From contig NZ_FOXO01000023.1 in assembly GCF_900115735.1 (NCBI RefSeq), positions 1 through 64,000 of the forward strand: a stretch of 64,000 nt of DNA, read 5' to 3'. A program made the translations under genes and the position numbers. Source of the DNA: Butyrivibrio proteoclasticus (GTDB lineage: Bacteria; Bacillota; Clostridia; Lachnospirales; Lachnospiraceae). The notes under the pieces are model-generated. The model was not told the origin of the DNA. It ran no database searches and saw only the letters and a list, made by a program, of their open reading frames with translations. Below, piece by piece: positions 36,022-43,741 of the stretch; position 1 is the first letter of the stretch; each line of letters begins with the position of its first letter.

Positions 36022-36923
36022 TTGAGTTACTAGACCTGGATAAATCCTATGACGACATCAAAGCTGTCAATCGTGTTTCACTGAGCATAATGGACGGCGA
36101 AGTGTTCGGGCTTGTAGGAACTAATGGGGCAGGTAAAAGTACGATACTTAGAATAATCGCAGGAGTCATACAGCCTGATCTTGGCATAGTATGTGTAGAT
36201 AACAGACCTGTATATGACAACCCGGATGTAAAGAAAGATATTTTTTACATATCTGATGATCAGTATTTTTTGCCTAACAGTAGCCCTGAGGATATGGCGG
36301 AATACTATGAGGGAATTTATGAGAAGTTTGATAAACTTCGATTTTTTAAGATGTGTAATGGTTTTGGACTTGATATAAAGCGTAAGATCAGCACTTTTTC
36401 AAAGGGAATGAAAAAGCAGATCTCAATACTGCTTGGAATATGCGCCGGAACCAAGTATCTTCTCTGTGACGAGACCTTTGATGGACTTGACCCGGTTGTA
36501 AGACAGGGAGTTAAGAGTCTGTTCGCAGCAGAGATGGAAGACAGGGGGCTTACACCGATGATTGCATCTCATAACTTAAGGGAGCTTGAGGATATTTGTG
36601 ATCACGTAGGACTTCTTCATAAGGGCGGAGTAATTTTATCGGAAGATATCAGCGATATGAAGCTTAACATGCAGAAAGTTCAATGTGTATTTGCTTCTGA
36701 TGCGGATGAGAAAAATGCTCTTGAAGGAATAGATATACTTCTTCATGAAAAGAGAGGAAGACTTCACACCATAACCATGAGAGGTGAAAGAGAAGAGATT
36801 GAAGCGGCATTCAAACGCGGCAATCCGATATTCTTTGAGGTGCTTGCTCTATCATTAGAGGAGATATTTATCAGTGAGACGGAGGTAGTTGGGTATGACA
36901 TCAGGAAATTTATCCTTCAGTGA
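36018..36923 (+). CDS. ABC transporter ATP-binding protein
   Basis: The 301-residue protein has one ABC domain. Walker A is GTNGAGKST (about 37-45), the signature is an altered FSKGMKKQISI, and Walker B is LLCDETFDGLDP. This matches the YtrB/EcsA-type ATPases that serve ABC-2-like membrane proteins. It overlaps both neighbours, so the regulator, this gene and the membrane protein are coupled. It is the only ABC ATPase in the operon, although two MalF/MalG-type permeases follow. Confidence 0.9.
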   Translation: MIELLDLDKSYDDIKAVNRVSLSIMDGEVFGLVGTNGAGKSTILRIIAGVIQPDLGIVCVDNRPVYDNPDVKKDIFYISDDQYFLPNSSPEDMAEYYEGIYEKFDKLRFFKMCNGFGLDIKRKISTFSKGMKKQISILLGICAGTKYLLCDETFDGLDPVVRQGVKSLFAAEMEDRGLTPMIASHNLRELEDICDHVGLLHKGGVILSEDISDMKLNMQKVQCVFASDADEKNALEGIDILLHEKRGRLHTITMRGEREEIEAAFKRGNPIFFEVLALSLEEIFISETEVVGYDIRKFILQ

Positions 36924-39063
36924 AAAGCTTAAGAATCAGAAAAAATATATTACAAGAACTCTTTGGACAGCTCTTGTTGCGCTTCCTTTTGTAGCTGGCT
37001 ATTTTATTTTCGGAGTGATACTGCTTGTTTCAAGGTGCATAAACTATGCAGCTATGTACGGACAGTCAGATGTAGTCCTTAAGGTTGAAAAATGCAAGGC
37101 AGTTTCTTTGGTAATGGGAATAAACAGCGTGACCTTTGGGCTTGTGACACTAGTCGCGATTGCATTTGCATTTCAGGGTTTTTCCTATGTGTTTAACCAA
37201 AGCCAGATGGATTTCTATCTTAGCCAGCCAACTACGAGATTTCAGAGACTAAAAAAGAACTACGTCAATGCATTTGTTACCTTTCTTATTATCTTTGGAT
37301 CAGTTGAGCTCATAGCATTTTTGATCGCTATAGGTATGGGAGCAGTAAATAATGCAGTCTTGTTTTCAGTACTCATTGAGTTTTTGAGGTCTGTCGTACT
37401 GTTTTTGACAGTATACAATGTGACTGTACTTGCCATCATGCTTAGTGGAACAATGCTTTCGGCATTTCTTTTGACAGGCTTTTTTGCAATAGTATCTGTA
37501 GCAATAGCCGGTGAAATAAGAGGTTTAAAAGAAATATTCTTTAAAACTTTTTCTTATTCGGAAGGCTTTAGCGCTATTCTGTCTCCTTTATATGACAGAT
37601 TTTATGCTTGGTATAAAACAACTTTTAATTATGATGATGTATTTTCGGCGAAAGCAGTTCTTGATTCTGCAAAAGGCAATTTGAGACTTGATATAGATAC
37701 GCTTATTGTCGGAGTTATTGCTTTTATCTTTGTGATCATTTTCAGCAGGAAAAGAAAAGCTGAAATGGCGGGCAAAAGCTTTGTATTTAGACCTTTTAGA
37801 TGGTGCATTAAAGTAATCGTGAGCATTATGGCGGGAGTAGCGGCAGGAATACTGGTCTACATGATGAATGACTATGTATGGAATGATAAGCTCTTCATAA
37901 TGATGTGTGTTATCATGCTGCTTGTCACAGCTTTAACCGGATGTTTCATCGAGGTTATCCTTGATGCCAATATTAGGAGATTCACTAAGGGTAAGCCTTC
38001 AACAATCATTTCAGTTTGCATGGTTCTTTTATTATTCGTTGTGCTAAGAGGAGATCTTATCGGCTTTGATTCCTATGTTCCGGCACCTGAAAAGGTGGCA
38101 AGCTGCGCAATCCTTGAAGATGACTATAACTTCAATGTGTGGATTGGTCGAGGCATGTTTGGAGATGGGTACTGTGAAAAGCACATGTACATAACTGATG
38201 TTGACTCTTTTATCAAACTGGCATCTATCGGAATGGATGGAAGAAAAAACTATGATACGGACTCTTATTATTCAAAGGGCTATGGGTTATCAATCCTTTA
38301 TAGGATGAAGGATGGAAGAAAGATATACAGAAGCATTTTTGTGCCATATGATACCGATGAAGCACTTATGGACAGTATTATTTCAAGTGAAGAGTATAAA
38401 AAAGGCCATTACATCTGCTTTGATGATGAGGCTATTAGAGAAATGACAGGTTCCAACGTGGGTAACAATAGTGTTTCTTATGTTTCTGCCGGTGGAAGGA
38501 AGTCTGACGATACCATTACCTATTCTGAAATAAGTGATGCTTACAGGAAAGATATTTTAGAAGGCGCCAATTATTCATACCTGAAAAAAAATCAGCCAAT
38601 TGGTAGCTTGGAATTTTCCAGCAATGGGACTCATTATGTAAACGTTTCTGTTCCTGTTTATGAGAACAGTACAAATCTGCTGAAACTTATCAAAGACCAT
38701 AATATCTATGTTGAGCCCAAGCTTACACCTGAGATGATAAGCAGCATAAGAGTTGATAATTATTATCCGGGTTATAACCTTGATGATTTTGATTCAGGCA
38801 AGCTCTTGCGTGATGAAGAAGTGATGACTACCAGTGCTACTTATGATCCGGTAAAAAATAGCAAAGAAGTGTCAGAAATACTTCAAGATATCGTTACTTC
38901 AGATTATAATGGAAATTGGTATGATTATAGTCAGAAAGACAACAAGTACAGTGTTGTAATAACGAAAAAATCTGATGGCAGCGATTATTATGGGAGCGAT
39001 GGATCATATTATTCATTCTTAAAGGGGAAAGTTCCGGAATTTGTAGTGAAGGATACTGAGTAA
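36895..39063 (+). CDS. ABC-2-type membrane protein with large extracytoplasmic domain
   Basis: The 722-residue protein has about six N-terminal membrane helices (about 20-225), three to four more (about 255-395), and then a C-terminal soluble region of about 320 residues placed outside the cell. The pattern matches YtrC/YtrD-like permeases that pair with the preceding ATPase. The ATG at 36895 has GGAGGT eight bases upstream; the gene overlaps the ATPase gene by 29 bases. Its substrate is unknown. Confidence 0.8.
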   Translation: MTSGNLSFSEKLKNQKKYITRTLWTALVALPFVAGYFIFGVILLVSRCINYAAMYGQSDVVLKVEKCKAVSLVMGINSVTFGLVTLVAIAFAFQGFSYVFNQSQMDFYLSQPTTRFQRLKKNYVNAFVTFLIIFGSVELIAFLIAIGMGAVNNAVLFSVLIEFLRSVVLFLTVYNVTVLAIMLSGTMLSAFLLTGFFAIVSVAIAGEIRGLKEIFFKTFSYSEGFSAILSPLYDRFYAWYKTTFNYDDVFSAKAVLDSAKGNLRLDIDTLIVGVIAFIFVIIFSRKRKAEMAGKSFVFRPFRWCIKVIVSIMAGVAAGILVYMMNDYVWNDKLFIMMCVIMLLVTALTGCFIEVILDANIRRFTKGKPSTIISVCMVLLLFVVLRGDLIGFDSYVPAPEKVASCAILEDDYNFNVWIGRGMFGDGYCEKHMYITDVDSFIKLASIGMDGRKNYDTDSYYSKGYGLSILYRMKDGRKIYRSIFVPYDTDEALMDSIISSEEYKKGHYICFDDEAIREMTGSNVGNNSVSYVSAGGRKSDDTITYSEISDAYRKDILEGANYSYLKKNQPIGSLEFSSNGTHYVNVSVPVYENSTNLLKLIKDHNIYVEPKLTPEMISSIRVDNYYPGYNLDDFDSGKLLRDEEVMTTSATYDPVKNSKEVSEILQDIVTSDYNGNWYDYSQKDNKYSVVITKKSDGSDYYGSDGSYYSFLKGKVPEFVVKDTE

Positions 39064-39067
39064 GGTT

Positions 39068-39991
39068 GTGTTTAAGTTTTGTGCTAGGGTGAGGAGAAAA
39101 ATACATAGACTATTCAAAGGGCAGCTTTCTTCAAATGAGCGAAAGAGCCTAATTTCATGGCTCTTTCTTGCTCCGTCTTTATTGGGAGTTATGCTATTTT
39201 TTGTAGCTCCCTTTGGAGTTGTTATCTATTATTCTTTGATCAATAATCCCATTCAAAAGAATTTTGTAGGTTTTGCTAATTATATAAATGTCTGGAACAA
39301 TGGTGCGTTTAAACTGGCGGGGATAAATACCTTTAAGTTTTCGTTGGTTGCTGTTCCTCTTGCGGTTTTGCTGTCACTTTTTCTGGCTGCCGTAATGGAA
39401 TCCAGAATTCCATTTAAGAGTTATTTCAGGTCATTTTTTTTAAGCCCATTGATGGTTCCAACAGCATCGGTTGTTCTTATCTGGCAGGTAATGTTTCACT
39501 ATAACGGCCTTATAAACAATTTCACTGCTTTTTTCGGTGCAGACAAGGTTGACTGGCTTAAATCAGATAAGGCTCAGGTTGTTATCATAGCTCTTTTCCT
39601 ATGGAAAAATCTTGGTTATAACATGATCCTGTTTATGTCAGCACTTGCAAGTATTCCAAAAGAGCTTTTGGAAGTGGCATCTTTAGAGAATGCCTCCAAA
39701 TTCCAGGTGTTCTGGCTTATAAAAGTGAGATACATGTCATCATCGATACTGTTTGTTACCATAATGTCTCTAATAAACTCTTTTAAGGTTTTCAGAGAGA
39801 TATATCTTATGACGGGCGATTATCCGGTGGATTCGCTATATATGCTGCAACATTTCATGAACAATACATTTGCTTCTCTGGATTATCAAAAGCTATCTGC
39901 TGCAGCGATAATAATGTTTATAGTAGTAACAGGTCTTGTGTACATCATGTATGCTGTTGAGAACTACTACGGAAAGGATGTAGAAGGGTAA
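39068..39991 (+). CDS. Sugar ABC transporter permease (MalF-like)
   Basis: The 307-residue protein has six membrane helices and the type-I importer (MalFG) fold. The EAA loop reads KELLEVASLENASKFQVF, where the usual Gly is Asn, so contact with an ATPase may be modified. The start is uncertain: GTG at 39068 has a weak AAGG upstream, and a second GTG at 39089 is possible. It begins four bases after the ABC-2-like gene. The matching permease follows at 39998. No MalK/MsmX-type ATPase is in the operon. Confidence 0.85.
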   Translation: MFKFCARVRRKIHRLFKGQLSSNERKSLISWLFLAPSLLGVMLFFVAPFGVVIYYSLINNPIQKNFVGFANYINVWNNGAFKLAGINTFKFSLVAVPLAVLLSLFLAAVMESRIPFKSYFRSFFLSPLMVPTASVVLIWQVMFHYNGLINNFTAFFGADKVDWLKSDKAQVVIIALFLWKNLGYNMILFMSALASIPKELLEVASLENASKFQVFWLIKVRYMSSSILFVTIMSLINSFKVFREIYLMTGDYPVDSLYMLQHFMNNTFASLDYQKLSAAAIIMFIVVTGLVYIMYAVENYYGKDVEG

Positions 39992-39997
39992 GACAGC

Positions 39998-40912
39998 ATG
40001 AACATGTTACAAAAAATGTATAGGAAAAAGAGGCGTATAGATAACTTAAAGACCGCGCTTGTAACGATTGCGGCCTTCGCATTTGCAATCATTTTCCTTA
40101 TGCCTATCATACTGACTATCACTAATTCATTTATGTCATCGTCAGAGATAAATGCCAACTATGGTTCGATTTTTGCAACGACTCAAAAGGGCGGAAAAAT
40201 ATTTATTTCAAAGACTGTTAATCTGAAATTCATTCCGGATATGGTCACATTTGCCCAGTATTTTACGGTTTTGTTTAAGAGCCCGCAATATCTTTTGAAG
40301 TTTTGGAACTCCATCATATATGTCGTTCCGATAGTAGGTATTCAGCTTGGGATTGCGACCCTGGCAGCATATGGTTTTTCAAGATATGACAGCAGAGTTA
40401 AAAGAGCTATCTTTTTTGCCTACATAATAATGATGCTTATGCCTTATCAGGTTACGCTTGTTCCGAATTTTTTGGTTTCAAAGGCCATAGGAATATACGG
40501 GACAAGGTGGTCAATATGGCTTCCGGGATTCTTTTCGCCATTTGCGGTATATCTTTTGACCAAGTTTATGAGAAGGATTCCAACAGAAGTATTAGAGGCT
40601 GCTTCTATAGACGGAGCAGATGAGTGGTATATTTTCTCAAGGATCAACATGCCATTATGTAAAGGAGGAATTGCTTCAATTGCTATACTTGTATTTTTTG
40701 ATTATTGGAATATGGTTGAACAGCCTCTTATTCTTTTGGGTGATCCGGATCTTCATCCGCTTTCTGTCTTTCTTTCTAAGATAAATACAGGGGAGATCAG
40801 TCTTGCTTTTGCAGTTGCGGTAATTTATCTCGTACCGCCGCTTCTTATATTTTTATATGGCGAGGACTATCTGGTAGAGGGAATATCTTACCAGGGAGGA
40901 ATAAAGGGATAA
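39998..40912 (+). CDS. Sugar ABC transporter permease (MalG-like)
   Basis: The 304-residue protein is the partner of the preceding permease. It has six helices and a complete EAA motif, EVLEAASIDGADEWYIFSRI. The loop between helices 1 and 2 is longer than usual (about 45-85). Such permeases form heterodimers and use a shared ATPase such as MsmX. Six bases separate it from the previous gene. Confidence 0.87.
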   Translation: MNMLQKMYRKKRRIDNLKTALVTIAAFAFAIIFLMPIILTITNSFMSSSEINANYGSIFATTQKGGKIFISKTVNLKFIPDMVTFAQYFTVLFKSPQYLLKFWNSIIYVVPIVGIQLGIATLAAYGFSRYDSRVKRAIFFAYIIMMLMPYQVTLVPNFLVSKAIGIYGTRWSIWLPGFFSPFAVYLLTKFMRRIPTEVLEAASIDGADEWYIFSRINMPLCKGGIASIAILVFFDYWNMVEQPLILLGDPDLHPLSVFLSKINTGEISLAFAVAVIYLVPPLLIFLYGEDYLVEGISYQGGIKG

Positions 40913-40951
40913 GAGTTTTGCAATTATTTTAGTTACAAGGGGAGTTTTGTT

Positions 40952-42493
40952 ATGTCAGAGAACTTTGACGAGAGAAAAGATTTAATTCAGCCAAAAAAGG
41001 AAACAAACAGAAAAGATATGGTAAAGAACGTTGCAATCGCCTTTTTGTCCGTGATGCTTGTTCTTACATTCTTTTCAAACACCATTATGAACTATACTCT
41101 GCCTCAGGTAGCGACAGTTCAGATAGAGAGCGGATCAATTAGTCCGCAGATAAGGGGAACCGGAACAGTTACTGCGGAGGACCCATATAATATCACGGTA
41201 AAAGAAACAAGAAAGATTTCAGGCGTAGCTGTTAAAGAGGGTGCTCATGTAGAAATCGGAGATATCATCTACTACCTGGAAGATAAAGAGTCGGATGAAC
41301 TGGTTAAGGCAAAAGAGACACTTGACACCTTGGAACTTGATTATGAACAGATGATGTTTTCAGGTGATGTATCAAGTGCAGTGATCTCAAATGTCAGAAA
41401 TGGGAAGACAGCCTCTTATGATTCATATCAGGCTCAGGTAGGTTCTGTGCTTGATACTTATAACGCAGCCCTTTCCGCTGACAACGCGGCACAGGCAGAG
41501 CTCGATTACATAAGTAACCTGATGGATTATGAAAAGGCGGGGATTGATTACAATACAGCAACACCGGAATACCTTATCGCTCAGGCAACTTCAGATATGA
41601 CTAAGGCTGCAAATAATGGAGATACCGACAGGGTTGCTGAACTTGAAAACTTCATGGCAGAGCTTACAAGAGACAAGTCACAGCTTTCAACCTATAGCTC
41701 TCAGCAGGGTTACAGCTATTCACAAAAAATATCTCAGGCAACTGAAAAAAAAGCTCAGACTTCAGCAGCTTTAAAAGAGGCAGAAAGAGTTAAGGAAGAT
41801 CAGCTAAAGAGCATCAATATTGAAATATCTCTTTGCCAGAAGAGAGACAAGATAACCGAGCAAAAAGAAAAGATTGCAAAGCTTGAGGCTGAATCTGTTG
41901 GCGCATCTGTAAAGTCACCTGTTGCAGGAACAGTATCTTCTGTAAATAAAGTAGCCGGTGAGTCAACTTCTGCAGATGAGACAATTGCTGTTATTCAGGT
42001 TGATGGAAAAGATATGACAACAAGCTTTTCTGTAAGCAATTCTCAGGCACAAAAGCTTAAGGTTGGCGATGCTGCTCAGCCACAGAACGCATGGCAGTTT
42101 AGTTCAAACTTCAAGGCTACACTTACATCTATTAAAAATGATAAGCAGGATCCGGCAGGCAAGAAGCTTCTTACCTTTAAGATAGAGAGTACAGAAGTTA
42201 CACCTGGCCAGAGCATTTCTCTGGCAATCGGTGAAAGAAGCCAGGAATACGATATGATAGTTCCAAACAGCGCTATCAAAACAGACACTAACGGTAAGTT
42301 TGTACTTATTGTTAAGAGCAAATCATCACCACTTGGAAACAGATATACAGCCACTAGAGCTGATGTGACCGTTGTCGCATCTGATGATAAAAACTCTGCA
42401 ATCACAGCAGCAATTGATGATTATGAATATGTCATCACAACTTCCAATAAACCTGTAAAAGCAGGAGAACAGGTAAGGCTTTCTAACGAGTAA
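40952..42493 (+). CDS. HlyD/RND-type efflux adaptor protein
   Basis: The 513-residue protein has an N-terminal membrane anchor (about 24-48), a lipoyl/barrel-sandwich half (about 60-115, VKEGAHVEIGDIIYYLED), a long coiled coil (about 115-315), the second lipoyl half (SVKSPVAGTVSSVNKVAGE) and beta-barrel regions. Such adaptors belong to exporters such as MacAB or YknXYZ. In this Gram-positive setting it would span the cell-wall side. The next gene, a MacB-like domain protein, overlaps it by one base. Confidence 0.87.
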   Translation: MSENFDERKDLIQPKKETNRKDMVKNVAIAFLSVMLVLTFFSNTIMNYTLPQVATVQIESGSISPQIRGTGTVTAEDPYNITVKETRKISGVAVKEGAHVEIGDIIYYLEDKESDELVKAKETLDTLELDYEQMMFSGDVSSAVISNVRNGKTASYDSYQAQVGSVLDTYNAALSADNAAQAELDYISNLMDYEKAGIDYNTATPEYLIAQATSDMTKAANNGDTDRVAELENFMAELTRDKSQLSTYSSQQGYSYSQKISQATEKKAQTSAALKEAERVKEDQLKSINIEISLCQKRDKITEQKEKIAKLEAESVGASVKSPVAGTVSSVNKVAGESTSADETIAVIQVDGKDMTTSFSVSNSQAQKLKVGDAAQPQNAWQFSSNFKATLTSIKNDKQDPAGKKLLTFKIESTEVTPGQSISLAIGERSQEYDMIVPNSAIKTDTNGKFVLIVKSKSSPLGNRYTATRADVTVVASDDKNSAITAAIDDYEYVITTSNKPVKAGEQVRLSNE

Positions 42494-43728
42494 TGAAGAC
42501 AAAGTTTAAAGAGATACAGAATAGTTTAATACAGCTTTTTAAGAACAAAGTCTTTATCCTTGTGATCATTCTTATTGCCGCTGACCTTTTTCTGGGAGCA
42601 TACAGCAGAGCTCTTATCAGCAGACTTCCTGAACAGGCAGAAGGTCAGAGGTGGTCTGATGAGAGAAAAATGACTCAGGTCAGTGCCTTTTTTACAGAAG
42701 ACCAGCTTATAGATTCGGATTACATCAGAAAGCTTGAGTATATACTTCAGGCAAAAATGAATGATGTGGGCATTATCGAAGAAGACGATGAAGGATCAGG
42801 GAATGCAGGACCGGTGATAATCGAAACGCAGACTCTTGATGCGACAAATGTAGATTCTGAAGATGCTTCACAGGAAGAAGTAGATGATTCAAGACTTTAT
42901 GCGAGCTGTTACAGTGCCCAGGGAATTATATCGATCACTTTTGAAAACAAAGTGGCAGATAAGGTAACAGCCATAGGTACTGAGGGGGATTTCTTTCTTT
43001 TTCACCCTTTAGAGCTGGTATCAGGAAGTTACTACTCGCCGGATGCCCTTATGAAAGACGGGATTGTTATAGATGAGGATCTTGCCTGGCAGCTCTTTGG
43101 TTCCAATGATGTAGTTGGACAGATGGTAATGATCGGCCAAGTGCCTCATTATGTTTCAGGTGTTGTAAAAAGAGAAGAAGGCAAAATGCGAAAGGCATCA
43201 GGCCAGAATGCCAGCATAGCCTATATTTCATATGACAGTCTGTGTAAATACGGAACAATACTTAGTGGAAGAACAGAGAGCGCTGAGATTGCTGAGGATG
43301 GTACTACGGCTAGTAAAGGCGGTATAAACTGCTATGAAGTAGTAATGCCGGGGCCTGTTGACGGAATAGTTGCTCAGATCGTAAAAGAAAGTGCATCTCT
43401 TGATGATGCATATATTTCAGTCATTGATAACACTGAAAGATTTTCGTTTTTTGCCCTCCTTAATGTGATAATGTCCTATGGGACAAGGAGTATGTGGAAT
43501 AAGGCTATATTTTTCCCTTATTGGGAGAATCTGGCCAGAGGCTATGAAGATATTTTAGCGACACTTCTTTTGATCAGACTAATATGCAGAACTATAGTAG
43601 TTGTCATTATTGTTCTGTTTATCATTAGAGCATACAGAAACAAGAAATGGACTGTGAGAGGTATATTCAATTATCTCATGGAAAAGAAATATGATTATGA
43701 GGTAAAACGAGCTCAAAAGAGGTTATGA
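42493..43728 (+). CDS. MacB-type periplasmic-domain membrane protein
   Basis: The 411-residue protein has an N-terminal membrane helix (about 18-36), an extracellular region with features of the MacB core domain (about 50-320, including GDFFLFHPLELVSGSYYS and DEDLAWQLFG), and a single C-terminal helix (about 360-385) with a basic tail. The three-helix FtsX/MacB permease unit is not seen. It may be a shortened partner of the HlyD-like adaptor. An acidic insert lies at about 95-135. The family call is moderate. Confidence 0.68.
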   Translation: MKTKFKEIQNSLIQLFKNKVFILVIILIAADLFLGAYSRALISRLPEQAEGQRWSDERKMTQVSAFFTEDQLIDSDYIRKLEYILQAKMNDVGIIEEDDEGSGNAGPVIIETQTLDATNVDSEDASQEEVDDSRLYASCYSAQGIISITFENKVADKVTAIGTEGDFFLFHPLELVSGSYYSPDALMKDGIVIDEDLAWQLFGSNDVVGQMVMIGQVPHYVSGVVKREEGKMRKASGQNASIAYISYDSLCKYGTILSGRTESAEIAEDGTTASKGGINCYEVVMPGPVDGIVAQIVKESASLDDAYISVIDNTERFSFFALLNVIMSYGTRSMWNKAIFFPYWENLARGYEDILATLLLIRLICRTIVVVIIVLFIIRAYRNKKWTVRGIFNYLMEKKYDYEVKRAQKRL

Positions 43729-43741
43729 GAGGAGAGATGTT

